Origin: Otatea glauca | Taxonomy: Eukaryota; Streptophyta; Magnoliopsida; Poales; Poaceae | Length of the DNA: 64,000 nucleotides | Assembly: GCA_036346275.1 (NCBI GenBank) | Contig: CM070711.1 | Span: 68,571,782-68,635,781 of the forward strand | Direction: 5' to 3' | Shown here: piece by piece, positions 23,570-36,240 of the stretch | How positions within the stretch are numbered: the stretch's first letter is position 1 | How the letters are laid out: every line of letters begins with the position of its first letter | Translations under genes and position numbers: made by a program | Notes under the pieces: model-generated | Told to the model about the DNA's origin: nothing | The model's input: the letters and a program-made list of their open reading frames with translations, nothing else | Databases searched by the model: none

Positions 23570-24131
23570 CCTGTTTTCCCTTGTCAAGTTGTAAAACCTA
23601 GCCTCAAAGATGCTAGTTAATGCATTCACAGTAGTAGCAGATTGAGATAATAATTTTTAAGTAATTTCACATAAATAAATCCGAAACATGTAGTTTAGTT
23701 TGCAAGTGACAACTGACCAAACTAGTCAAAATTAAGTTAATGAATTATCCGATCCGATACTATCCGACAAATATCCGATCCGACATAAAGAGGCATCCGA
23801 TGTAGCTTGAATTTAAGTTTTTATGAGGACCAAATTAGTGATTGCGTTTAATATGTTAAGTACGACAACACTACATAATTAATTGTTGTTGTATCTAATT
23901 ACTTATTATTGTTTCTTTACTTGGTGTATATTAGTTTAATAATTTTTGTAAGTAATGCAAATTTGCCGGACAGACCATTATAAGTAATAGCAATTATTTA
24001 ATTAATTTTAATAGTGAGATTTGGAAATGGATTTCTTGATTAATTAGCCGTACGTAACAAATTAAATGAATAAAATAATTTGTGACGACTTATTGATTTA
24101 CTGAGATTTTATTTGTTATAAATATTTGCAG
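23570..24131. other. AT-rich interval upstream of CACTA transposase
   Basis: AT-rich, with repeats of ATCCGATCC/ATCCGACA around 23750-23800. The transposase start is preceded directly by an acceptor (TTTGCAG|ATG), so part of this is probably a 5' leader intron. A CACTACA string at 23871 is not supported by a matching right terminus. Confidence 0.4.
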
Positions 24132-27100
24132 ATGGACCGAAGATGGATGTATGAAGCGGACCGTCGCGATAGAGAGTACTTTAACGGTGTGACTAGTTTT
24201 TTGAGCGTGGCTGCGGCGTACAAGTTAACTAAGCTGACGGACTACATTTGTTGCCCGTGCGTCGATTGCAAGAATGAGAAGCAGTTTTCTAATCTTGAGG
24301 CGATTCGTGCACACTTGCTTCGAAGGGGTTTCAAGCCTGCCTATACCTGTTGGACTGAGCACGGTGAAAATGAGATTTTACGTGAAGATCATCCGATTGA
24401 TCATCCGATTGATTATGTTGACGAAGACAACGACTCCACGGCGGTCGAGGATACGTTCGTGTACACCCAAGATGATACGTTCGTTGATAACCATGAAGAT
24501 GATCTACAACAGATGTTGCATGATGGGGAGGAGGACCACACGAGTGAAAGGGATTTTCAGAAGTTCCAGCGTATGGTAGAGGACTCTACAACACCTTTGT
24601 ACCCGGGTTGCAAGGAGGACATTAAAAAGCTGCATGTTGTGCTAACGCTGCTGCAGTTGAAGGCAAGCAATGGTTGGTCCGATAAGAGCTTCACAGAGTT
24701 GTTAGGTTTCCTGCGAGACGTTCTCCCAGAGGGAAACGTGTTGCCAGCAACCACGTACCAAGCCAAGCAGATTGTCTGCCCATTGGGACTGGAAGTACAG
24801 AAAATACACGCATGTGCAAACGATTGCGTATTGTATCGCAATGAGTTTGTAAAATTGGATGCGTGTCCCGTTTGCAAGGCATCTCGTTATAAGCGCGGTG
24901 ATGCCGACATCGAAGTGCATCGTAAGAAAAAAAGACCCCCAACCAAGGTGTTATGGTATTTCCTATAATCCCACGTCCAAGCGTCATTTTGCGAATAAAA
25001 GGTATGCTCAATTGCTACGATGGCACGTTGAGGAGCGTAAGAAGGATGGAATGCTCAGACATCCTGCTGACTCTGCGCAGTGGAGGAACATTGATACAAA
25101 ATACAAGAAACACTTTGCATGTGATGTGAGGAATATAAGGTTCGGGCTCAGTACGGATGGGATGAATCCTTTCGGCAACATGAGCAGTCGTCATAGCACT
25201 TGGCCGGTGACTTTATGTATCTACAACCTTCCTCCTTGACTTTGTATGAAGCGAAAGTACATTATGATGCCGCTGCTGATCCAAGGGCCAAGACAACCTG
25301 GCAACGATATCGATGTGTACTTGAAACCACTGGTTGAAGATCTTCTATTATTGTGGAACGACGGTGTATGGCTATGGGATGAGTATAAAAGAGAGTACTT
25401 CATGCTACACGCGTTGTTGTTCGTAACCATCAATGATTACCCTGCTCTCTGTAATCTTTCAGGCCAGACTATTAAAGGATTCAACGGATGCATCCATTGC
25501 TTGGGTGATACAGGTAGCCGATGGCTGAAATACTGCAGAAAAATATGTTACATGCGACATCATAGATTCCTTCGTAAGGACCATCCGTATCGCAACAACA
25601 AGAGAGGTTTCGATAGTACAAAGGAGACGACTTGACTCAAAACATCGCAACAAAGAAAGAGATATTTGCGGCCGTAAAGGATATTAAAATTATTCATGGA
25701 AAGGGAGCGGCGTGATACATCACCCGTGTTCCTGATACAACTCCTTTGTGGAAAAAGAGATCAGTATTTATGGACCTACCTTATTGGTCGCACCTGGATG
25801 TTCGACATGCAATCGACGTTATGCACGTAGAGAAGAACGTGTGTGACAGCTTGTTCGGTATTTTACTAGACATACATGGCAAAACAAAAGATACACTCAA
25901 AGAACGGAAGGACCTGGAAGATATGAACCTCGTGAAGGAGCTACATCATGAAGATTTGGGTAAAGGCAAAAGTACCTTCCTAAGACTTGCTACACTCTTA
26001 GCAAGAAAGAGAAAATTAGCGTGTGTATTTGCTTACGAGTCAAAGTACCGTCCAGTTATTCTCGCCAACATAAAGAGGCTAGTCTCAATGAAAGACTTGA
26101 AATTAATTGGCATGAAGTCTCACGATTGCCACGTGATGATGACACGATGCTTCTGTTGCAATTAGGGTGTTCTCGCGAGAGAAAGTGCGAGACCCAATTA
26201 TAAAGTTGTGTTCATTCTTCAATGCGATTTCACAAAAGGTCATTGATCCAATGAAACTGGATAAGCTGCAGCAGACGTGATCCACACTCTATGTCGGCTT
26301 GAGATGTGCTTCCTCCATCCTTTTTCGATATTATGGTCCATCTCATTGTTCATATTGTGAAAGAGATACGCTTTCTTGGCCTGTGTTTCTACATCGGATG
26401 TACCCTTCGAGAGGTTCATGGGGTTGTGAAGAAATATGTTCGTGATCGACATCGGCTAGAAGGGTGCATTGCCGAAGGTTGGGGAACCGAGGAGGTCATT
26501 GAATCCTGCGTCGATTACATGGATCTCAAACCGATTGGTGTGCCCATATCTCGCCATGAGGGGAGGCTACAGGGAAAGGGACATTAGGTCAGAAATCGAT
26601 GCGTACTAACGATCGTGCTTCATTCATGCAAGCACATTTTACAGTTCTGCACCAATCAGTTGTAGCGGCACCGTATGTTGATATGCACAAGAATATGCTA
26701 AGAAAAAAAAACCCAATTAAATCTGAGGTTTGGATCGCGAGATACCACAGAGATAACTTCGGAGATTGGTTGCTTAGACACATGATGCATACGCAGACAG
26801 AGTGTGCTCAGTTGAGAGTGCTGGCTCAGTGACCGTCATGTACAATCCTGACATTTGAAGGATACGACATAAATGGATATATATTTTATACGAGAGCACA
26901 AGATAACAAGAGCACCAACCAGAACAGCGGAGTCCGTATAGATGCCTACGATAGCAATGGTAATATGCCTTTGAAGGTTCCTCTTTTTCGGTGCTAGTGG
27001 GTCAGGCTCCCTGGGGGCGTGAACATCGACAAGTACGGTATCACTACCGTGGACTTCAAGCACATCGGATACAGAGAAGAACCATTCGTACTTGCTAATG

Positions 27101-27260
27101 TCGTTACACAAATTTTTTTTGTTCGGGACCTGGCTAAAAAAGAAGAATTATCGGAGTTGACAATGTAGTCGACGAGGAAGACTACAACCAATTCGATGAG
27201 CTTCCTCCTTTTGGTGAGCAGGTCGACCTAGGTCTCATGGAAGACAGTGAGGAAGCTACA
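24132..27260 (+). pseudogene. CACTA (En/Spm) TNP2-type transposase, decayed
   Basis: ATG at 24132 starts MDRRWMYEADRRDREYFNG, then CPCVDC and RGFKPAYTCWTEHGE: the transposase-associated N-terminal zinc domain. The TNP2 core follows with CPVCKASRYK, RHFANKRYAQLLRWH, GMLRHPADSAQWR, RFGLSTDGMNPFGNMSSRHS, NDIDVYLKPLVEDLLLLW, HAIDVMHVEKNVCDSL, NIKRLVSMKDLKLIGMKSHD and PPSFFDIMVHLIVH. A DUF4216-like C-terminal part includes TILTFEGYDINGYIFYT (about 26843) and KYGITTVDFKHIGYREEPF (about 27030). Damage: frameshift about 24962, TGA 25237-25239 in place of a conserved Trp, TGA about 25633, frameshift about 26160, and further stops near 26278, 26585, 26830 and 26994. No longer able to make a full protein. 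Confidence 0.9.
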
Positions 27261-27314
27261 TACATACACCGTGATCATAACGAAGGTCGAATCGTTGCTT
27301 AGTTGTAATAATAT

Positions 27315-27525
27315 ATGGATATACTTTATTTTGTATGGAGAACAAGCTTCCATTTGTAATATACGGATATGCTTTATTTTGTATGGAGAACATGCTTCCA
27401 TTTGTAATATACAGATATACTTTATTTTGTATGGAGAACATGCTTCCATTTGTAATATACCGATATACTTTATTTTGTATGGAGAAGATGCTTCCATTTG
27501 TAATATACGGATATGCTTTATCTTC
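27315..27525 (+). repeat. 48-bp tandem repeat, four full copies and a partial fifth
   Basis: The unit begins ACGGATATGCTTTATTTTGT and continues ATGGAGAACATGCTTCC. Copies start at 27315, 27363, 27411, 27459 and 27507, exactly 48 bp apart. The period is a multiple of three, so frames stay open through it on both strands; these are not genes. It lies just past the transposase gene end. Confidence 0.9.
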
Positions 27526-27859
27526 AGTTATCAATTTTTATTTACTTAAGATTTTTTTTGCATAAATCATGTATTTTTTAATATCTAGCACATTGAAGTT
27601 AATCTTTATTAAAAAGATTCAAATTAATGTTCATGGTGTTATAGTATTTATGTAAAGTCCATGTAGGGTTCTTAGCAAATTTGTAATTCACTTAATTTTT
27701 CTGTGATTAAAAAAATCAATGTTTCATATATTCTAAAACTTCATGATTTTATACAAATTTAAAAAAATTATTTCATCCTTTTTGGAGCTATATATCAAAA
27801 GTTATGCTAGTTTGAATTTGAGCTTGGCTTTAGCCACTGACTTTTGGGGCCCACCTGCA

Positions 27860-28112
27860 TCACTGTCGGTTCTAGAGAAAAAACTGGCAGTGATGTTGTG
27901 GTATCACTTGCCGATTGAAATTAGAACCTCTGATAATACCTCCACATCACTTTGCGGTTCTAGAGAAAAATCCGTGATGATGTTTAAATATCCTTCGCCG
28001 GTTGAAATTAGAACCGGCATAATACCGATGATGTGGAGGTATTATGCGGTTCTAATTTCAACCGCGATGATAGTTATATCACTGCCGGATTTGTTTAGTG
28101 AACCGGCAGTGA
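27860..28112. repeat. CACTA-type subterminal hairpin repeats, internal cluster
   Basis: Degenerate copies of CACTGCCGGTT and its complement AACCGGCAGTG, paired as hairpins. The longest is 27999-28064, with 27-bp arms (GGTTGAAATTAGAACC-type) and one bulged base. The repeats match those at 33718-34060. In CACTA elements such repeats bind the element's own regulator (TNPA-like) and normally lie next to the ends, so their place between the two genes is unusual. Confidence 0.75.
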
Positions 28113-28425
28113 TTGTTATCTCTATATAAACGAAGCGCGCGGTCTTCTTCCCACACTTCGCCGTTTTGCCGTTTTTCCCACACTCTGTGCCCTAGCCACC
28201 GCGACCAGTCCTCCTCGCCAGCCCTCCTCCCTGTGCCGGCCCTCCTCCCCGTGCTGGCCCTCCTTCACACCGCGCCTCCACCGCACCGGCCCTCCTCGAC
28301 GTCCGGCCCTCCACTGTGGGCGCTCCTCCGCACTGCCCCAGCCCTCGTCCACGTCTCTGGCCGCCCTTCGTGTCGACCTCCTCCGTGCCAGCTCCGCTGA
28401 CGGTAATCCCTACTCCTCCTCGCCC
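28113..28425 (+). promoter_or_regulatory. Core promoter and GC-rich leader of the second CACTA gene
   Basis: CTATATAAA at about 28120-28128 is a good TATA box directly after the hairpin repeats. It is followed by a pyrimidine- and GC-rich leader (28144-28420). Plus-strand transcription would start near 28150 and run through a long leader intron to the first ATG at 30208. The position supports hairpin-repeat control of this gene. Confidence 0.5.
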
Positions 28426-30207
28426 TTGTCAGGTTTCTTGTTCAGAAAACTAGTGACACCATGCGGGAGGCCACCTACTAGATTTCTTAAAGCTTTTGCA
28501 GACACAAAAGAAATTAGTTGCCCTCGGAGCAAGTGGCGATAAAACTGGAATGATCTATAGATAGTGATAATTCAACATTATACCATTGACCTAAGCAACT
28601 AGCTGCCGCACATGTGATTCGATGTTTCTGGGGGCTGAATACGACATACATGCATCACTGTTCCAAAACAATGACCGTTCCATAGATAGAAATAAATAGG
28701 GTCAGTGACTTGTTTTGCTAGGATAGCTGCATCAAGACGTGATCTTTGTCTAAGATAAGCTTGAGTTTTCCTTTCTTTTCCACTTTCAGAGTTGTTCAAC
28801 TCTTGCTACTGTTGGAGTGATCTATGCGTCTATATCACGTACTGTTGCATTAATGAATTCAAACTAACAGGGCTCAATTTGGAATTGGGCGCAGTTGCTT
28901 GCAAGTGGATAGACGATTCTTGTTTGATACTGTCATAGTTGAACTATAAATAAATACCTTTTATGTGTTGTGTGTAATCTTAGAGCAAAAATAAACTTTT
29001 GGGTAAATTGATCAAATCAAAATCTAGTTGGGATTTTTTTTCCTATTTCATGTTTGTATTTAGTTCTACCCTGTAATTTCTACTTTTCGTCAAATTTTAT
29101 GCTAAATCAAACTTTAATTGTAGTTTATGGGGATATTTGATCAACTGCATTATGAGAGTCTATACTCCAGAACTATAGGCTGCAAACATCACCAGAAAAA
29201 TATAATTAGGTCGCTTGTGTTGTAAATCATTTCTTCATCGCTTGTGTACTGAATTCTTAGATGACCTTATTACCATTTCATTCTATTTTCTGAGTGTCAT
29301 TTTGCAACCTTATTACCATGACAGGCTGATGATTATTCTTCCTAGTTACTTGGTTTCTTCCTCTTATATTGTTTAATATCATGATTCAGTATCTTAGCTC
29401 TTGTTCTCTTGAAAATGTTATAAAAATTGACAGATTAGCTTTTATGTTGCATTTTTAATGTGTACTTTATTTTGCTACTGCTATGATATGGCAAGGCTAC
29501 ACGGAAATACACGGAGGCAGCAGACGCTAATGACAATTTGACAGCTTGTTTCTAGGAGCATCATGAGATTTTATTATGTTGTATTTATTATATTCATGTA
29601 ATAAATACCTTATATTGTATTTATTATATTCATGTAATGAGATTTTTGTTGTTTTAACAATACATTGTAAGTACAGGTTATTGTTTTAACTATATTAGTG
29701 CAATGTATGTTAGTGTGTGTCAGTTTTGTTCTCTATACTAGTGCAATGCATGCGTGAAATGAGTTAAACGTGAAACTAGGCGTAATATCACCATTCCTAT
29801 GTTTAATTATGTACCGAGTAGTGTAGTTTCGCATGGAAATAATATCACTAGATTTATGAAAGTAATGGCCAAATGTGTGTAATATTGTGTACTAACGTAT
29901 AATTAGATAGAGTAATGGTCAAATGTGTATATTGGAAACCGTATCGATACCGAACCGAAATATTATGATATTTACCGATACCGAACCAAAGTTCTATTTA
30001 TTATATTTGGTATCACATTTTAATTACAGTATTTCCTTACAAACCGTATTTACCAAACCGTATTATTATCATAAATTAATTATGCGGGTCACCGTATCTA
30101 GTTAGTCTATTTTGGTCCACAACTTCGTGCGTGACCAATTTATACGTATACCATCACATTCATCTCATGCCTTTGTTAATTTTAAATTTTAGATAAATTA
30201 GCTGCAC
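28426..30207. other. Leader intron or spacer of the CACTA element
   Basis: AT-rich, no coding sequence. A 24-bp sequence beginning TTGTATTTATTATATTCATG is directly repeated at about 29577 and 29613. Confidence 0.4.
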
Positions 30208-33200
30208 ATGGCCGCTAACCAGGAACAAGTGCCGGATGGCGCTGAGCATTTGAACCAAAGCCCGACAAGGTTCCTCAACCTGCAGCAAACCGAGGCAACA
30301 AACGTACACGAGGTAATTATTTCAGACCAAATCTTCACGTATACCGATTAGACGACTAATGAAATAGTCAAAATGCAGGGCCAGACATCACGTGAACAGA
30401 GGCAGCATCGTCGCTGAGGTCCTAACAAGTTGCGGACGGGTGAACGAAAGGTGATCGTAGAGCTTAATGCAGTCGGCGAACCAGTTATACCAGCATCACT
30501 GCTTGGGCCATATCGAACAGCATGCGGGGTCCTAGCTAGAGATAACGTGCCCATCACCTACAAATCATGGACACGTCGTGGCGATTGCCCGTCGTATGTT
30601 CGCGATGAAATCAAGGAAGCATTGTGGACAGATTTGACATCCAAGTTTCAGTTTCCCGAAGATCAGTTGGAGCATGCGAAGAAACGTGCACTAGCCATCA
30701 TGGGAAACTCCTGGAAGAATTGGAAGACAAAGCTGAATAAGGAGTATGTGAAGAAGGATGAAACGCCGAACTTTGATACGTACTCGAGGTTGAGGCAATT
30801 TTGGTATGAATTCGTGCAATATAAGAAGTCTGATGAAGCCCAAGCTATCAGTGAAGGAACAAAGCAAACTCGGACAAGAACATTTACCCCCATACTCTAG
30901 GCACCGGTGGCTACGTGAAGAAAGTACCCAAGTGGGATGCACGGGAAGAAGAGCTAAGTCGTAGTGGAGTTGTTCCTGCGACGTCCGAGATGGCCCCAAG
31001 ATCAAAGTACTGGATGCTTGCGAGGGGAGCTACTGTGTCGGATGATGGCAGCTTAAGCTTCAGAAGCGAGAAAGAAGAGAAAATTTCAAAGAAGATCGCA
31101 GATGCCCATGCCCAAGCTACCCAGGGCTGCTTCCAACCAAGAAGAGAGAACGATGAGCTAACACGCGCGCTGGGTAACAAAGAGCACCCCAGTCGCACTA
31201 GAGGTTAGGCTTGGTGTCTGAAAAGCGGCGTTCGGAGGACGCTTCTATCTATAAGCGTCCGAAGCTAACTAGACAAGAATAGTTGGATGCACGTGTACGA
31301 GTAATAGAAGAAAGGATGCAGGTAAAGGAAATGCAATTTCAAGAACAGATACAAAAGATGCAAGAAATGCTAGCGAGCGTCCTCAGCGAACGTCAGGCAC
31401 ATGACCTCCAGAGTCCCGCCGGTACTCGTAAAAGCAGCCAAGCGTCCTCAAGCCATCCCGAAGAGGACTCAGCATGTAGTTTTCCCGTGGACAAAATCGT
31501 AGAGCCGACACGTTGCAGTCTGCACCTACCTGTAGCGAACATAACCATTAAGGTGGCTGAAGGGATGGCTTGGCCATGCGGCGAGGGGCAGATGTTGCAT
31601 AACCGCCAATTCTGAGGGATACGCCGAGTATCGATGAGATGAGGTGGTTGACAATTACCGTGAAGTTGAGGTACAGATCCCCAGCGAGGAGGGCAGAAAT
31701 ACTCTTGGACAAAGCCTGGGCACATTCATCGCATGGCGCAAGCGCTACATAATGTTTTTATCCGATGACGATGACGGCGCGGCCTATCCAGGTAGTAAAA
31801 GTCCTCCTCCGTCACCTAAAAAAAAGTCCGCCTTCTGCTCCAGCGCCACGGAAAAATAATGAAAGAGCACCGCGATCTCAAAATTCATCACGGTCAGCGG
31901 GGAAAAGTGCCACATCTGTGAAGCCAACTCAATCTGGTAAGAAACGAGCATATGACATGACCGAAGAAGAAACTAGAAAGGAAGTACACGGCAGCGTAAC
32001 AACTCACTTCAAAAAGACGCCAGCACCTGATAAAGTTGAAATCGAAGCTGCCAAAAGAGATTTCTTCCTAGACATAGCGACGGTTAAACAGACTAGACGG
32101 GCAACCGAATCTCCTCAACCTAGCCAACGATCAGACTACGAGCGCATCTCTAGGCAAAAATCTAAAGGATATGGTGGTAAAAGAGCTACTGCTGCAACCA
32201 GAAGGGTGCTAAAGGGCAGGGGCCCCTCTAAGGTGAAAGTTCGTTAACAGGGAAGCATTGGTGGATCCAAACGACGAGCAGAGACTGACGACACAGTTAC
32301 AGCGTCTACATCAATGGTATCGACAGTTTGTCCAAGAGACAAAAAATGACTCGTTCCCCGTCAAATACAAAGAAACGGATTTTCACAATATGGACGGAGT
32401 TTTCTAGGTAGAAACCTCCGAATTATACCAGTTGTACCAACGAGATGCTCTGGACGTGTCTATATTAAGAATTTGGACTCTGTAAGTCTCTTGTATAATT
32501 CGTACTGTACATTCACGTACCCTTAAACTTAGTGTCTAACTTCTTTCTTATGTAGAATGGAGACAATGACACTCAGAGCGGACTTAAATGAAAGGGTAGG
32601 ATTCCTCGATCCCGGCTTTGTCAGCTGCAAACTTATTAAAGATCCATGGACGGAGAGAGAGATCGAGGAGTGCGTACTAAAGGCGATGCTAAAGTTACAA
32701 GACAAGACCTACGTACTTTTACCCTACAACTTTCAGTACGTGTTTCCCTGCCTACTAGTCAGTTTTATCATGTGCAACACCATGTCATGACTAATGGGCT
32801 TCTGCAGCTTTCACTGGATCCTTCTCGTCATTACGTTAGACGATAGCACGATCACTGTGTTGGACTCAATGAGGAAACCGACAAACGATTACAAAGAAGT
32901 AATAGAATTGCTAGACAAGTAAACTCGGTCGTTGCATTATTGCTCCCGTAATCTTTCATTCCATTGCACTTAATTGCACCTAATTAAGTTTAATGAGTAT
33001 TCATAGCCATACACAGGGCGTACACAAAATACCGCAAGAAGAGCACGTGGTACCGTCCATTCACGAAGAAGTTCAGAATAAAAACCGATTTTCCGTGCCT
33101 AAGACAACCGCAAGGGAACAATTTATGTGCATACTACGTAATGACACACATACACACGTTCGTCACTAACAGACCGACTACAACGGCGAGATAGTATATC

Positions 33201-33378
33201 ATTACATGTTGACGCCTACTTTTCTTTATAAAAACTACGACACTAATTAATGCATCATTTTCTTCAATGACAGCGCGTGAAGCTCGGCACCAACAGCCTA
33301 CTTGACAACGAAGTTGAAGCCCTTCGAGAGCAGATGGCTGGGTTCATCGTTCGAGAAGTGATCAACCCGAAGGGCTAG
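30208..33378 (+). pseudogene. Second CACTA gene: Transposase_24 region plus Ulp1-type cysteine protease region, decayed
   Basis: ATG 30208 starts exon 1 (35 codons, MAANQEQVPDGAEHLNQ, donor GAG|GTAATT). Exon 2 starts at 30379; TGA at 30415-30417 breaks RRxGPNKLRTGERKVIVELN. Then follow the Ptta/En/Spm block SWTRRGDCPSYVRDEIKEAL, GGYVKKVPKWDAREEE (about 30905), a coiled-coil (about 31290-31390) and FPVDKIVEPTRCSLHLPVA (about 31480). The C-terminal part is a C48/Ulp1-like protease: FHWILLVITLDDSTITVLDS (His codon 32812, Asp codon 32863) and PQGNNLCAYYVMTH (Cys codon 33126). Exons 32808-32918 and 33018 onward join in phase. A TAG at 33192-33194 precedes a last exon (GTNSLLDNEVEALREQM, stop 33376-33378). 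The catalytic triad is present but the frame is broken. Confidence 0.8.
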
Positions 33379-33717
33379 TTTTACGAGCCACACGCTACAA
33401 TTAACTGAAATGTGAACGATTGTCAATGAACAATGTAATAATTAAATATTATGATGATTTACTGTATTTCAATTATGCTTTACAAATACTTCATTAATAT
33501 TGTCATGATTAAATGAGTATTCAGTATTCAATGTTAAATAATATGATGATTTAATATATTTGAATTATTCTTTACCAATACTTCATTAATATTGCGCATA
33601 ACATATACCGTACAGAATACATGTATTGTACAATATATATATAGTACAACGTTACGTCATACATATAATACAAAAAAAATATGTAACCGGTTTTGGAGGA
33701 TAATATGGCACTGTACT

Positions 33718-34060
33718 TATCACTGCCGGTTTTAGAGAAATAACTGGCAGTGATAACACCTTATCACTGCCGGTTGAAAAATAACAACCGGCAGTGATAA
33801 TATGTTATCACTGCCGGTTGAAAAATAACAACCGACAGTGATAAGTTGTTATCACTGCCGGTTATGGATAAAAATCCGGCAATGATAAGCCTTATCACTG
33901 CCGGTTGTATAATATAAACCGGCAGTGATATTATTATCACTGTCGGTTGAAGAACCGGCAGTGATAGTCGACTATCACTGCCAGTTAGAGAGTGCCGGGT
34001 CAACATCCGGCAGTGATGCTGATGTTGATCTGGCAGTGATGTCCTTTTGATCCGCCATCG
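33718..34060. repeat. CACTA subterminal hairpin array (right cluster)
   Basis: At least seven tandem hairpins of type TTATCACTGCCGGTT...AACCGGCAGTGATAA, with short variable loops. They alternate so that long perfect palindromes form. Typical of subterminal repeats in grass CACTA elements. The terminal CACTA...TAGTG sequence itself was not found downstream, so the element end is not fixed. Confidence 0.85.
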
Positions 34061-35486
34061 CCGGGGCCAAATTGACAAGCAGCATACTCGCGGAATTGAC
34101 TCAATGATGTGCTAGTTCACTTGTTATCACTGGAATTGGAGCAGACGATTTAGCATTCTCCTTACCAATTTTTTTTGTTTTAGATCTCGGCCAAACATTG
34201 TATTTGCAAACACTCAATTTAGTTTTTCTGATACAAACAAGGTAATCTATAAAGCCACAATAACATAATAACAACTTAAAACATGTTTTCCAAGAAGAAG
34301 AATACTAAAACTTGTTTTCTGAATACTTCTAATTTAGGTGCTCCAAACAACCACTAAGGTGCTAGCAAGTAGCATATCTCATTATGTAGTGAATCATAGT
34401 CATTAGTATCAAAGTGCTTGCAATTGTCAACTTTAGATTATGAAAACTAGTGGTGATGACACCCAGTAACTCTAAATATTTTGTCAACTACTATTTTAAC
34501 CTATCATTATTTTACTAAAAGCATATGCAATATAGGCCTTGTTTTGTTCAATATTTGTTATATGAAACACAACAATTCAAACGAAATACAAAATAGACAC
34601 TCGGTTTAAAAGTAATGATTATTTGAAAATAAAATGATGAACATGTACAAACTTCGAATCATATCACCTAGTCACTGCATCCGTTCGCTAACCCATTCAA
34701 TCGCATTGGATGGATCTGTGCGTACGAAATATGGACGTGCACGTATTCTTTCCTTCTAGTAGTAGTAGGAGCATCACGCTAACGAAAGATGGACGTGCAG
34801 TTGTTCTTTTCTTCTAGGGGCATCACTCATTCACTCTAACGAAAGATGAGCCGCCGCTTGCTCGCGTGTTACGCCCATCTTTAAAATGCGCGACTGGAAC
34901 GAGTAAGCATCTTTTATCTTACCGACGGGAGGTTCCTCGAGAAGCCCTCGTCTCAAAGGTGGCATCTACAGTAGTTTTATATGTTGAGATTGTCCCTCAC
35001 TATTCTAACTCGGTAAGAGACAACGCTAAAGATAACATGTCCAACAGTTCATTTCTAAAAAATATTTCTTTAACTATTTTATATTATTTTTATCATATTT
35101 TTCTTCACACTCTATCACTATTTACATTAGTTTGTATTATCAGACTGTCTCTTACATAAGATACAACACATTCTCTTCTCTCGTCTCCTCTCTCCTCTAC
35201 ATAGGATTTTTCTGAGACAGTTAAAGTGAGACTATTGGAGATGCTCTAATCAGAGAATTTATGTTAATACTAAGAGGTGAAAAAGCTATAAATCACTGTG
35301 TTAATCCGAGAAAAAAATAGAAAATTATCACATTAATCGAAGAAAAAGAAGAAAAAAGTCTAACCGGTTGTATATAGTTGGACTACTTTTTTAATGGCTT
35401 AAATTTATTAATCGAAGGTACCAAAAACATTAGATTAGGAAGGAAATAGAAAGCACTTCGGATTGGAGTTGTTAATCTAACTATAT
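34061..35486. other. AT-rich spacer, possible MITE
   Basis: No gene. The stretch 34970-35250 contains CTCGGTAAGAGACA, GACTGTCTCTTACATAAGA and ends near TTGGAGATGCTCTAA, a sequence often seen at ends of plant MITEs. Both ends could not be paired. Confidence 0.35.
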
Positions 35487-36240
35487 ATAAAAGCTGGGAG
35501 AGGCCTGCCGCCTGCCCCCTAGCGCCAGACACCGTAGTTCTACAGTAGTAAGATACAGTATTTTTATTTTTTAAAAGTCAGTGCTAGCTACAGTATTTTA
35601 TTGTGATTTTTCTAAAAGAACTATTTTTATTAGTTTTTTTAACGAAATATTTTAAAGTTTTTTAAAAATAAAATCAGTACTTTTTGTTTCTTTTTTTATG
35701 TTTTCCTGAAAAAAATTTCCTCTCAGTATTTTTATTTCTTAATTATTTAAAAAAGATTTTCTCTCTGTTAAAATCTCTGCATGTCCTGGGACTTCCTTCT
35801 ACCTGCAGCAACGCGCAGGCTCGCGGTGGAGCTAGTTTCAAATACATACAGATGTTGGAGTACTTTCTTTTGATTGGTCAGATTTTTTTTTTTAAAAAAA
35901 GGAGAGGAAGCAGTTTCCTGCCTGTCAGCCATGATGGAATAAGAGAATTTGTATTCTATTACAATTTGCATGAGTAACAAATATTCAGCAATTACAATAA
36001 TCTAAATATCGCGTACAATGGTGTATATCCTTTGTCTAACTCTTCTTACGCATTGATCAATGGGTGTGTCATGTATGAGCACGTATTATTTCTTCAACAA
36101 GAGTTGTAATCGGAGAGAAAAAAATCTCAATCTTCAATTCTCTTAAGTTGATATAATCTAAGGTTTTGATGTAACGCACTAACCGCCATAGACATGTTAT
36201 CTCCGTATATTGCATGTGCACTAAGGAGTTCAATATGAAC
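35487..36240. other. AT-rich interval with a Helitron-like start
   Basis: TCTAACTATATATAAAAGCT at 35487 resembles 5' termini of plant Helitrons (TCT...ATATAAAAGC). No helicase sequence and no confirmed CTRR 3' end were found, so this is only a candidate. The interval has poly-T/poly-A runs and no coding sequence. Confidence 0.25.

Noticed and set aside
23871..23890. CACTACATAATTAATTG as the left CACTA terminus
   Set aside because: No matching TAGTG right end or 3-bp duplication was found near 34.1 kb, and subterminal repeats do not follow it.
27228..27565. Long overlapping frames on both strands across 27.2-27.6 kb
   Set aside because: They come from the exact 48-bp tandem repeat, whose length is a multiple of three; the repeated peptide has no family and the frames mirror each other.
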